DNA of 64,000 bases from the NCBI GenBank assembly GCA_029237695.1, contig CM055280.1, positions 27,966,560-28,030,559 on the forward strand. The letters run 5' to 3'. The stretch is from Conchocele bisecta (Eukaryota; Mollusca; Bivalvia; Lucinida; Thyasiridae). Positions 1-10,357 of this stretch are shown here, one piece after another (positions within the stretch are counted from its first letter, which is position 1; each line of letters starts with the position of its first letter). The notes under the pieces were generated by a model. It was given only the letters and a program-made list of their open reading frames with translations. It did no database searches and was not told where the DNA came from. The translations under genes were made by a program, and so were the position numbers.

Positions 1-738
1 TGAACCCTATACCCTTATCTAACATAAATGTACCCCACGCGTCCTGAACCTCAGCAGCCTGCTGTATGTAATCGACGTGAGCCCGTTTCGGAGGTAACAT
101 TTTACAAGAAAACACGCCACAGTGCCGACCTCCAGACACTTCCGGCCCGAATGTCATCATCGCGGGGTCAAAATTCCCCGCGTTCCGACTGACGATGTGG
201 TCACCGTGTGATCGTCCCCGAGGCCGGTGCTGGTAGGAAACGCTTTCTGTCTCCAGTCCGCGTCTTTTGAAACGTTAATAAATTCGTTACACAGTCTTTC
301 AAACGCCATACGGTCGTATGCGTTGGAAATGGATCCTAGGCGTCGTCTTGAGGTATGAAATACCTAGTGTTCTTTGAGAATCCTCCTAATAGTATAATAC
401 GCATGAAAGTTGTAGACACTTCGGAGCATGACATTCTTGGATGTCAGATGGTCTTTATATGAAACTCCACACCCGCTGTGCGCACCATACAGCGAAATTT
501 ATTTGGTTCTGCCAAAACTGCATCGGTGTTGCTTTCCACCCGTTTACCACCTCCATCGTATTAATCTTGGGCAGCCTATATTTCTCAAACGTGTTAGGGA
601 AATTGGTGGCAAAGCCGCTGTCCGGTACTAACCGTTACGGTTGGGTGTACAAGGTGGTTTAACAACGTCTTTTTGCGTGTATTTACCTCCGACCGCGTAC
701 TTTGCATTAGAGTTAAAGCTGAATGCTTTGGTATCCAT
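1..738 (-). CDS. Conserved ~455-residue Polinton protein, 5' part (arm A, partial, broken)
   Basis: Counterpart of 41442-42170. The start ATG is at 738 on the minus strand, and the remainder lies outside the window. Coding is split into short frames, so at least one indel is present. The same AT-rich head-to-head junction with the penton-like gene is seen. Confidence 0.65.
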
Positions 739-752
739 TGAAATATATTATT

Positions 753-1494
753 ATGTTTGCTACTATCACTAATGTTCAAAAATGGAGTTGTGAACTTCAA
801 AAATCAATCGACAACTGCTGCGGAAAACGCCGGGTAGGCCTTAGATCAATCACCTTCACGGTTGGGTGGAAAAACATTGAAATGTACAAGGATATCAAAG
901 GAATAGAACGGGTAGAGGCTATCTTGCCGGTAGATATACATCTAGAGGAATTAGCTGCCGTAGTACGTCCTGACCTTTGGGGTTTCAGAGATGTCCAAGC
1001 TTCAATCGCAAGGAATATACCTGTTAGTGCACTCTCACAGTCTCAAAAGCCACGGGGATTGAGCGACATTGTCCGTTGATAAAAAAATAAAGATCACTCC
1101 GGGGTTGGCCTCAATGTTAGGATTTAAATTTGCACCCCCTTACAACGAGGATGAAGGGCGAGTTTTCCCCGTTGAACTTTGTCTTCCCCGTGGGTTATCA
1201 CCGCGGCGATACCCCAGTAAACTTCAACCTTCACAAAACTCTCAGGGTGCACCTTCATCGGGTGAACACATCGTACAACACGGTAGACGGATAACCCCCA
1301 GCACATTACTGAAAACTGTGCCCGCCAGCGACTGTTTCTATGGCGAGACTGTGACCTTAGACTTCCCACACCCCGAGATGAAAGTTTTTGGAATCGGGAC
1401 ACATCCACGATTGAAGATTTCTATTCTTGATGATAAAGGGAGAGAGTTGAAGAACGATTACCCGATTTCGGTCGTCCTAGAAATTTCAAATTAA
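753..1494 (+). CDS. Penton/minor-capsid-like protein (arm A, frameshifted)
   Basis: Copy of the gene intact at 40690-41427. Starts at ATG 753 and ends at TAA 1494. The frame is broken near 1030 and again near 1165-1300, with a further shift near 1390. The length of 742 nt against 738 nt confirms net insertions. The protein would be beta-rich with the C-terminal ISVVLEI block. Confidence 0.72.
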
Positions 1495-1557
1495 TTGAAA
1501 AAATTAAGAAAATTATTTAGAATTAAACGCATGTTCGTAATATATATTATCAACATT

Positions 1558-3344
1558 ATGAGTATATACGGACCAGGTAGTTCTTCCGATTGGGTGACAA
1601 ATTCAAAGAATTTGGAACCGGCAGAAGGGGGATTCATCCCGACAGAGGGCGACTTTTTAACTACCCAAAAAACAAAGGCCTTGATCAATAGAATTATATC
1701 GAGGGCCACGGACGAGATTCACAAGAGTCTACTGTCACAACTTAGAGAATATGCCCTGGCTGTGAATACACAAAGTCGTGAAGAAACGCATACGGAACTA
1801 AACGAACTAGTGAAAAAATAACCTAATTTTCGAAAAGAGGCCCGGTTGGGGATTGATAAAGTCCGAGAAGACCACCAGGCGGACCTTACGGAGGCTTATG
1901 ATGCGTTGCTACTTAAAGGAGGACTCTCTCAGCAAAGAAGCGGCACTTACCGAACTAGATGGGAAAATAACCAAATTTCGAAAAGAGAGCAGGTCGGATA
2001 TGATAAAGTCCGAGCAGACCGCCAGGCGGCCCTTACGTTGCGCTTAGAGGGACTCTCTCATTAGAGATGCGGCATTTTACCGAACTAGATAAAAAAATAA
2101 CCAAACCAAATCAAAGAGGCCACGTCGGGTATTGATAAAGTCCGAGAAGACCACCAGGTGGACCTTACGGAGGCTTATAGGGTGTTGCGCTTAGAGGACT
2201 CTCTCAACAAAGAAGCGGCGGTTGTTGAACTAGACGGAAAAAATAACCGAATTTCGAAAAAGTGGCCCGTCGGGTATTGATAAAGTCCGAGAAGACCACC
2301 AGGTGAACCTTGCTGAGGCCATTGCGGAGCTTATGATGCGTTGCGCTTAGAGGACTTTCTCAGCAAAGAAGCTACACTTACTGAACTAGACGGGAAAATA
2401 GCCGAATTTCTGAAAGAGACGGGGGTTGAGGGGGTCCGAGAAGACCACAAGGAGGCCATTGCGGAGGCTTATGGGGCGTTACGTCTCAGAGGACTCTCTC
2501 AACAGAGAAGTGGGGCACTTACTAAACTATACGAAAAAATAACCAAATTTCGAAAAGAGGCCCGGTTGGGGGTTGAGAGGTCCGAACGGGTATTGAGAAA
2601 GCCCGAGAAGACCACCAGGCGGACATTATGGAGGCTTATAGGGTGTTGCGCTCAGAGGACTCTCTCAGAGAAGCGGCGGTTGCTGAACTAGACGGAAAAA
2701 TAACAGAATTTCAAAAAGAGGCCCGGTTGGGTGTTGAAAAAGCCCTAGAAGGCCACCAGGCGACCATTACGGAGGCTTATGATGCGTTGCGCTTAGAGGA
2801 CTCTCTCAGCAGAGAAGCGGCACTTACTGAACTAGACGGAAAGATAACCGATAAACTGAAACACGATCGTATAGCCGCGACCAAAGCCCTTGAGGATACC
2901 TCTGAAAAGATTCGTACTGAGGCATATAACGCAAACAGTGCGCTTGCCGGAATAGTGCAAACAATGAAAACGCCAAAACGTGTCATAACAGTTTGGGATG
3001 AGAAGCGGGGCCCATTGGTTGAATATTCGTTCGGTGCCAAAGCGAGTAATAAATATGGGGGATACACTATGACAGCTGCAGGTGAAGTTATCCAAAAGGC
3101 GGTCTGCTCGGTTAATGGTAGTGGTAAACCTGGGGGCGCGGTCGCGATAAATATTGTAGTAGATGGGGAAGAACGGGGGTTTGGAGTCACTAAAATCTCT
3201 GGAGATAGTTCGACGGTGGTTTCGTTCTCCGGTTATGATCGAATTAGACTTTCCAAAGGTAGTGTTATTAACTTTGTTACGAAAATCGGTGACACAGAGA
3301 GTTATTCCACTATTGTCTCATTGTTAATTGAACTTATTTTGTAA
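1558..3344 (+). CDS. Fiber/spike-like protein (arm A, frameshifted shaft, intact head)
   Basis: Counterpart of 38846-40626. The N-terminal tail from ATG 1558 is open to about 1820. The repeated shaft is interrupted by several indels between 1820 and 2640. From about 2628 the last shaft repeats and the whole head are open to TAA 3344. Lesions differ from those in arm B, where the shaft is open and the head is cut off. Confidence 0.75.
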
Positions 3345-3381
3345 ATACTAATATATTGAAATAAATTTGTAAAATTTAAAT

Positions 3382-4023
3382 ATGAACGAATCACCGCTTC
3401 CAATTGTCAATACCGATCCATCAACACTGTATCCAACTCTCAATACCACTACATCTCAAATTAACGAAAGAAGTTCAGATTTTAGGTTGAATAATATCGT
3501 CGCTATGCAGGATATTTTAGTTAGAGAATGTGCAAATAGAAAAAGACACGCTAACAAATATAAGCGCGCGGTGAACATAGCTGAAGCATCTAGTACGGTT
3601 CTGGCAAGTGTTTCTGTGTTGTGTGGGGCGGGGACAGCTGCAACTATATCCACCATTATAACGGTTCCTGTAGCGGGGATTTTATGTGCGGTGTCGGCCG
3701 TTTCTGGGTTGCTGTGTATGGTAATTAGGGCGTCGGGTGGAAAACTCGAGAAAAAATGCAGAAAACATGATAGAATATCCGTTCTAGCTAGGTCTAAGAA
3801 AAATAGCATCGACGTTATGGTGTCCAAAGCGTTGGCCGATAAGAAAATATCAAATTTAGAGTTTGAATCCGTGGTGGAAGAAATGGGGAGATATGAAGAA
3901 TTAAAAAATGATATAAGAATCAAGGCGCGCGCCACCATGCCCAAAATTGAGTGTACTGATTGGGATAAATTTAGGGTAAAACTTGGAAATAAAGTCGGAG
4001 GAAATGTTACAGCACCATTGTGA
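3382..4023 (+). CDS. Two-transmembrane Polinton protein (arm A, intact)
   Basis: 213 residues from ATG 3382 (MNESPLPIVNTDPSTLYP) to TGA 4023, 38 bp after the fiber stop. Polar N-terminus of ~65 residues; two adjacent hydrophobic segments at about 70-92 and 95-115 (TISTIITVPVAGILCAVSAV); then a charged helical C-terminal half with SKALADKKISNLEFE. The pattern is known to me from other animal Polintons without a defined role. It is downstream of fiber in the same direction, so probably expressed with structural genes. The arm B copy is frameshifted. Confidence 0.8.
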   Translation: MNESPLPIVNTDPSTLYPTLNTTTSQINERSSDFRLNNIVAMQDILVRECANRKRHANKYKRAVNIAEASSTVLASVSVLCGAGTAATISTIITVPVAGILCAVSAVSGLLCMVIRASGGKLEKKCRKHDRISVLARSKKNSIDVMVSKALADKKISNLEFESVVEEMGRYEELKNDIRIKARATMPKIECTDWDKFRVKLGNKVGGNVTAPL

Positions 4024-4319
4024 TATTTTATAAAATAATTAAAAAAAAAAAAAATTAATTTTCTAATTTTCTTAATTTTATAATTTTGAAAAAATTATTA
4101 ATTATATTGGTGCAGTAAACAAATTTACATACCTATACAACATGTGTTTTTCACTGAGAATTACAAATTCAGTCGAGGATTACACTGTACACACCGTCTG
4201 TGTAATTGATACACTCGGCTCTGTTTACCTTGGCTATCAATTTACGCATGGTTCATAACCCGTGTAATTGAAACATTGTCGTAATTGATAATTGTACAAC
4301 ACTAGGTAATGTTTATCAT

Positions 4320-4408
4320 AACAGCCTATGTGGTCGTGTGGGTTAAGGAGATACTCTATAGAGACGAGCGTCGTGGGTTCGCGCCGCGGTTGGAGCTAAA
4401 CATTTTTT
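4320..4408 (+). ncRNA. tRNA-like Pol III transcription unit candidate in the Polinton (arm A)
   Basis: A-box-like TGGTCGTGTGGG at 4331-4342, B-box-like GGTTCGCGCC at 4376-4385 with stem CGTGG/CCGCG around it, and TTTTTT at 4403-4408. The predicted transcript is ~80-90 nt. It lies between convergent protein genes, just before the 63-nt hairpin. Not a canonical tRNA. Confidence 0.4.
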
Positions 4409-4457
4409 ATTTATTTATTTCTATCCCTACAAATGTGGTCGCTATGGTAAACAACTG

Positions 4458-4520
4458 CATGACAACGGCGTTCGGAGTCCGACCGCTTGAAATGGGCAGA
4501 CAACTCCGGCCGTTGTCATG
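4458..4520. other. Strong intergenic hairpin (arm A)
   Basis: Ends CATGACAACGG / CCGTTGTCATG with an inner GGAGT/ACTCC; the same as 37665-37727. The stem is conserved in both copies. Confidence 0.7.
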
Positions 4521-4609
4521 ACACGATCTTTGACCTTAGCAGGTTCATGGGGATAAATGGACACGCTGTTTCAGGGAGATGTTATTTGTCTTAGCATCAA
4601 CATTGCTGT

Positions 4610-4976
4610 TCAATAATAATTTTTTTTTTCAGTTTCTTTATAAGCGATATCGTAGAAATGTATATTCGTAAATGAATCGTTGGGTTGTTTTAACAATTTT
4701 ATATAATACACCTTAGTTTCATATCCGATACGCATTATCCGTCTTAATGTTTGTATTTGCCTCTTGTATAGTTGACATAATTGCCGGTATAATATTGTAA
4801 ATGCAACGTTTTTATCGGAGCGTAATAAATTACGCTGGTATTTCATGTATTCGATATCGCCTAGTGTTCTAATTTTATAGAATTTTATATATAGGATTAT
4901 AACCCCCATAAGATTCGTAAATTTCTTCAACACAGTTATTAAAAATTTTCAATTCCAATTGTATTGTATTATCCAT
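4610..4976 (-). CDS. Left-end paralog 2 (arm A, frameshifted)
   Basis: Copy of 37213-37575. The span of 367 nt against 363 nt shows net insertion, and the frame is lost near 4900, so the first ~20 residues are out of frame. The remainder matches, ending YKETEKKNYY. Confidence 0.7.
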
Positions 4977-5002
4977 TTTCTCTAATAGTTGTTTTTTTCT
5001 GT

Positions 5003-5382
5003 TCAATTTCCAATTTCTTCTAATAATTTTCCAATTTCTTCGTTAAAAAGTGATATCGTAGAAACGCATATCCGTAAACGAATCTTTGATTTTAAACTGT
5101 TTTATAAAATTAGTTTGATAATGTTTCGGTAGTGTTTCTCCGATCCTATTTAGTCGCTTCATTACATAAATTTGATACTTATACCGGCGACATAATTGCC
5201 GGTTTAATATTGTAAATGCAACGTTTTTATCGCAGCGTAATAAAATTACGCTGATATTTCATGTATTCGATACCACATAGTAGTCGTATTTTACCGTGTT
5301 TTAATACTGTAGAAACAGCGGCGTAAAATTCTTCATCAAAGTCATTACAAAATTCCAATTCGTTGCGTATTTTATTATCCAT
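5003..5382 (-). CDS. Left-end paralog 1 (arm A, frameshifted)
   Basis: Copy of 36807-37186. An extra A in the AATAAAATTACG run near 5241 breaks the frame, whereas arm B is broken nearer its 5' end. Starts MDNKIRNELEFCND. Confidence 0.65.
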
Positions 5383-5420
5383 TTTGTTATAATATTTTAT
5401 TATAACCTATTAAATGTATA

Positions 5421-5543
5421 TGTTCAATTGGACGTGAAAATAACATGAGGTATTTATGACACCAATATGACAACGAGACAAAAAATAAAAATAAATCCTT
5501 TTTATTAGTATAGTTTTATCTGTTCAATTGGACGTGAAAAATA
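5421..5543 (-). promoter_or_regulatory. Left-end promoter motif pair (arm A)
   Basis: TGTTCAATTGGACGTGAAAA occurs exactly at 5421-5440 and 5521-5540, upstream of the minus-strand left-end genes. It mirrors 36631-36768. Confidence 0.6.
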
Positions 5544-5704
5544 CATGATGTATTTATGACACCAATCTTTGAATTTTTCGGGGGTGGTGGGAGACAATTT
5601 CCTCGTTAACCAATTTTTGATTTTTCGGGGGTGTTGGGGGTAGTGTAGAGGGGTGGAAACGATACCAACGTAGGTGGTATCATTTTGACTCCCTATATGC
5701 TACT
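5544..5704 (-). repeat. Polinton left TIR, arm A copy
   Basis: Inverted counterpart of 36492-36652. The outer end reads TATATGCTACT, then flank CCAGTTCCC. One substitution near the end (G for A) distinguishes it from arm B. Two TGTTCAATTGGACGTGAAAA motifs lie just inside, at 5421-5440 and 5521-5540. Confidence 0.92.
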
Positions 5705-6510
5705 CCAGTTCCCAATCTCATATGCACTATTCCCTTGATTGCCATCGTTTGGGGGTCTGCTGTTTGGTGGAGGGTTAATACTGAGCTGGAGCTGTACTCA
5801 GTTTAGACAGTTTATCATCTATCAATCGTGAAATGTCCCCAAATGTCGGTGTCTCGCTGGTTTGTTTCGGGATATTTGCATTTACTTTTGCCTGTGCTTT
5901 TATGGGATGAACGTTTGAAGAGCCAGCATTCTCCACCGGATTAGTTAATCTATCAATAGGTCCATCGAATGCCTCATATTCAGCTGCGAGTGAAATGGCT
6001 TGTTGTAATGTTGTTGGATGGTTGTATTGTACATGCTTACGGACCTCGTATCCCCACAGACCATGGACATAAGCATCTATGATGTATGCTTGTAACGAGT
6101 CATTTTGTAAATTCAGACTCGTTTTCCTTCCTTTTTCTGTTTCGAAATTCACACAATGTCATATGCTATTTCTGACTCCTGTGGATTCAATCACTGAATA
6201 AGTAACTGTTTTACATAATCGTAGTGATTTAATTGTTCAATAGATAACTCAATCAGTAATGTCTGAGCGTCCCCCCGTGAACAAATTGTTAATCGTAATC
6301 GCCCCTTTTCGTCATTGATCCATTGGTTCCAGGTTGATACCTGTTCAATAAATCTGATAATCTCCCGTTAAATGTGTCTGATTTCACTTCCCTATGGGCT
6401 CTCACATTGGGCACGTCGTGGTTGAGTTGACTTATCATAAGGTTTGGTGTGTGCATTTGTTGTGAATGCATTTGGCCATGTGAAGGTTTTTGGTTAATAT
6501 GCATAACCAC
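5705..6510 (-). pseudogene. Retrotransposon gag-like remnant, 5' part (arm A)
   Basis: Counterpart of 35690-36491. Here the C-terminal segment 5775-6152 is a 125-residue open frame containing DSLQAYIIDAYVHGL and SLAAEYEAFDGP, cleaner than in arm B. Upstream frames are broken. Ends at the Polinton TIR. Confidence 0.7.
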
Positions 6511-7574
6511 ATTGACTGTTCATGGATTGTCTCCCTTGCCAAATACTGTTCTGGCCTCGACACACAGATATAACTGTATATTAAACATATCGCGTCTGGG
6601 GGAATTTTCACTCACCGCCTGTAAAACCATAAACATTGGAATCACAAATTGAGTTACAATGTCTTTGACGACTGGATAGTGCCGTGTTCTCACCAACTTG
6701 TCAACAACACCCTTTTGACCATTTATTTGTTCTGGCAGGAATGGAAACAGGACAGCGGGGTCAACAATCATCACGTCACAACAGTCGAAGAGCCGCATAT
6801 CATTTCATTTACATGTGTCCTGCCACACAAAATAATCCATTCCAAACTGCAGATGTGTACTAGAGCCCCTGTGTAAACAATGTCTCCACATACATTAATA
6901 CACTACATCAGTGCACCCGAACCTGCCTCAAGGCACATGTAACACATACATTTTTCTCCGGGTACTGACCCGGAAGCAGTCTATCTGTGTACAGAGGTCT
7001 TCTGTCCCTGATATAGCTACTGGGGGATAACCCGACGTTGTCAAAACTGGAGGTATACCACGAGTTGTTGACCTTGGCTCCTGTGTATCCCGAATGTCTG
7101 ATCAGCTGTTTTTGTGGTATATCGTTACGTTCGTGTTTGATTTGATGTCGGAACATGTGCATGACAAAGGATAAGTGAGCGTGGTCTAACTGAAAAGTAG
7201 CCGAAATTTGTATTGCTGCTGGGTACAGTGTATATTACTTTGAACTGTATCAGTCTCATGTGTGTCTGGGGTCGGCAATAAACGGTCTGTGTTCAGGTGA
7301 AGACGACACATTATACATGTCTGGTTAACATAGAAAATCTCAGCTCTACGGATGTGTTTTACTATTTCATCTGTATTTTATATTTTCTGTATCCGGTAAA
7401 GCTGAGAACCCATTAACATAAACATTGGTCACAATAACAGCCCAATCTGTCGTGGCATTTTACGAAACAGTCTGATGCGTGAGCAGTTTAACACTTCACA
7501 GTCATACTAAAACATTCATAGGCCAATAATACACATGCAAGCATGCATACAATGACATTGGTTATCCTTTTATA
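6511..7574. other. Flank upstream of gag remnant, arm A
   Basis: No recognised gene. Short frames at 6520-6798 and 6908-7162 (minus) resemble nothing known to me. A ~150-bp block present in arm B is missing near 7260, with CACA microhomology at the junction. Confidence 0.5.
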
Positions 7575-8207
7575 TAGCAGTGACCAGTTAGCCGCCAGTT
7601 TCGTATAATGGCACCTGCTGATTAAAATTCATTTTAATTAATTATTATTTTGTAGTTGATTTTGTATTTTATTCAGATTTTACATCGTATTAATTGATGA
7701 ATGCTCATTCCAGGGCCATCTGACCTGTTCCCATTGATCAGAAATGGGCAAATACGAATTGAGGGTATGTTGTAACAAAAACTGATCAAAACAACATATT
7801 TTTCTGGGAGTTTCAAACAAGAATTTATTTCAGAGAAAACTCATGGATGGGAACTGGTTTGCACCATGATAGTGCATTTGCCTCTGGATGATGATTGAGA
7901 ACACATACAACATTCAATCTGTAGTTCCGCAAGTAGCGTGGCACGGCATGGTTTTAAAGTGAATATTTTACCTCAGAATTGGACAATTTTAAAGAGGCTG
8001 CAGCAAGATATTTCACATTCCTGCATAGGTAAGGAGCACTAATAGAGCAGCATATTTGTGTTTATGTAAAAGCTTCTAGTGTGTCTAGGTCACACATGTC
8101 AAACTCATATTGCTGTCTGCCCACTTATTTGGAATATTGAATTAAATACATACTGTCCGAGGGCGTGAAATTGGTAATTTTAAATTTAATTGTTTTCTGC
8201 CCCCTTA
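7575..8207 (+). repeat. 630-bp direct repeat, copy 1 (arm A)
   Basis: Begins TAGCAGTGACCAGTTAGCC and is collinear with 9714-10357. Diagnostic bases are GATCAAAACAACATA, GCCTCTGG and GTCAAACTC. Confidence 0.93.
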
Positions 8208-9713
8208 AGGCAAAACATGATTTCCTGAATTTGCCATTTCTGTCATTTGTTACATTTCAATGTTGACGTAAACATTTATCGACATTGAAAATACCATTTC
8301 AGGACAGCTGACATGTGTCTGATGAATGTTTTGAGCCATTTTAGCAGGGAAGCCTCTCGAGCTGAAAATACAACAACTAAATGGTGAAATTCTGATGTTT
8401 GATATCTTGATGATTTTCTGGGCGGATTTGACTGTGTTGCACAACGATTAGCCTGGAAAGTGTAGTTGAAGGACATTTCTCTGAATTTGTGTTAAATGTA
8501 GATCTACTTCATAACATAAATGTCTATTTTGTGTACATTGACCGCCTTAGTCCGCACAGTTAGGACCGCATCTTTCACTGAATGTCTCTAGTTTACCCGA
8601 CTCGGCTGTATGCGTCACTTATTCCATTTAAGCTGCTGCTAGCCTCTACCTGGATGGTAGCCACCTGGCAAGAATAACCAGACCAGTAAAAGAACAAGAA
8701 ATAGCATCTCGGTTAGTGTATTTTCACATTGGGCTGAAACTAGTTGGCCCGCGGTGTCGTAAACAGTGACCTGTATGCCTGCACACTTGTTTCAGAGTTA
8801 CTTTTTACATTTTTCAGACCAGCTACCCTCCCTATTAGACTCTGAAAGCCTTGAATGACATTGCCCTGCTGTGATCCACCTTAAACCATTGTCTCTCAGG
8901 TGACCTTCATTCGACCTTGACCTACATTTTCTGCTAGTTTAACAAATCATTTTACGTATTTCGGTCCGTTTCGCACCAAATACAGCCACTAAGCCAACCA
9001 TGCTTGTGCTACTTCATCAATTTGTGGTACTCATATGAAGCCAATGTACATGTGACCTTGAACTGACATTGACCTACTTTCTATGCTCGATTTACTCCAT
9101 CCTTTTACATTAAATATGCAATTCTGTGAATGTGGCCTTGTCGCAGTAGTGGGTGTGAAATGGTAGAGCTCTGCTATTGTCTGATAGCTATTATTTTACA
9201 GTTTTTAAGTTTATTAACGAGCAATAAACACCAAGTACATGTACTGTGTTACTAGGTGTATTATTTATCTCTTAGTAGAGTCTTGAACCTACTGAGGGCC
9301 CTTGAAAGAACTTGTATGTCAGTGACATTATGAAAATGTTCAAATTTGCCGATAATTTCTCGAAAATATGCACAGTTTTTACTGGTTCAAGGTCACATAC
9401 ATATCTTGCTAATACATGTGAAGCAGCTGTAGTGCTTGCTAAGCAGTGTAATGAAGTGCTCGTATAGTTAGCGCCTCGGTCTTACATAGCAACACATCAG
9501 CAGTAACACTGTTGTACCAAAATGCTGTTTCGATCCAAATCTGACCACTTTCCGAAGCTGTACCACCACCCTTAACATTAATTTGTGACAGACACTTCTA
9601 CACAATATACATTTAATATTAGGTTTATTCTGTTTGGAATTGACCACTCTACTAGCAAATGACAGAAAATGTGCAGTGACAAAAGGGGTCTGCATGCTTA
9701 AGGTAGCAGTGAC
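8208..9713. other. 1.5-kb segment between the 630-bp repeats
   Basis: No credible coding region. It holds dispersed TGACCTTGACCTAC-type motifs around 8890-9090. It is absent from arm B. No primer-binding site, reverse transcriptase or TG...CA ends were found, so an LTR element interpretation is not supported. Confidence 0.5.
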
Positions 9714-10357
9714 CAGTTAGCCGCCAGTTTCGTATAATGGCACCGGTGAAATTTATCAATATTACACTTTCTGCTGATTAAAATTCATTTTAATTGTTTA
9801 GTTATTATTTTGTAGTTGATTTTGTATTTTATTCAGATTTTACATCGTATTAATTGATGAATGCTCATTCCAGGGCCATCTGACCTGTTCCCATCGATCA
9901 GAAATGGGCCCGCAAATACGAATTGAGGGTATGTTGTGACAAAAAATGATTTTTCTGGGAGTTTCAAACAAGAATTTATTTCAGAGAAAACTCATGGATG
10001 GGAACTGGTTTGCACCATGATAGTGCATTTGCCGCTGGATGATGATTGAGAACACATACAACATTCAATATGTAGTTCCGCAAGTAGCGTGGCACGGCAT
10101 GGTTTTAAAGTGAATATTTTACCTCAGAATTGGACAATTTTTAAGAGGCTGCAGCAAGATATTTCACATTCCTGCATAGGTAAGGAGCACTAATAGAGCA
10201 GCATATTTGTGTTTATGTAAAAGCTTCTAGTGTGTCTAGGTCACACATGTCGAACTCATATTGCTGTCTGCCCACTTATTTGGAATATTGAATTAAATAC
10301 ATACTGTCCGAGGGCGTGAAATTGATAATTTTAAATTAACACTTCACTGCCCCCTTA
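9714..10357 (+). repeat. 630-bp direct repeat, copy 2 (arm A)
   Basis: Same sequence as copy 1, with a 30-bp extra near its start (after GGCACC), a short deletion in the GATCAAAACAACA region, GCCGCTGG and GTCGAACTC. The shared end is CTGCCCCCTTA. Confidence 0.93.

Larger units (their letters stand above)
1..5704. mobile_element. Second Polinton copy, left 5.7 kb only (arm A, inverted)
   Basis: Inverted copy of 36492-42170, cut by the start of the window. It includes the left TIR and the same insertion junction in the gag remnant, so it is a duplicate of the same insertion rather than a new jump. Small indels differ from arm B. Confidence 0.93.

Noticed and set aside
7575..10357. LTR retrotransposon with 630-bp LTRs and solo LTR in arm B
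   Set aside because: The single-versus-double pattern is tempting, but there are no TG...CA ends, no primer-binding site, no polypurine tract and no pol coding between the repeats. The direct-repeat recombination is reported without naming an LTR.
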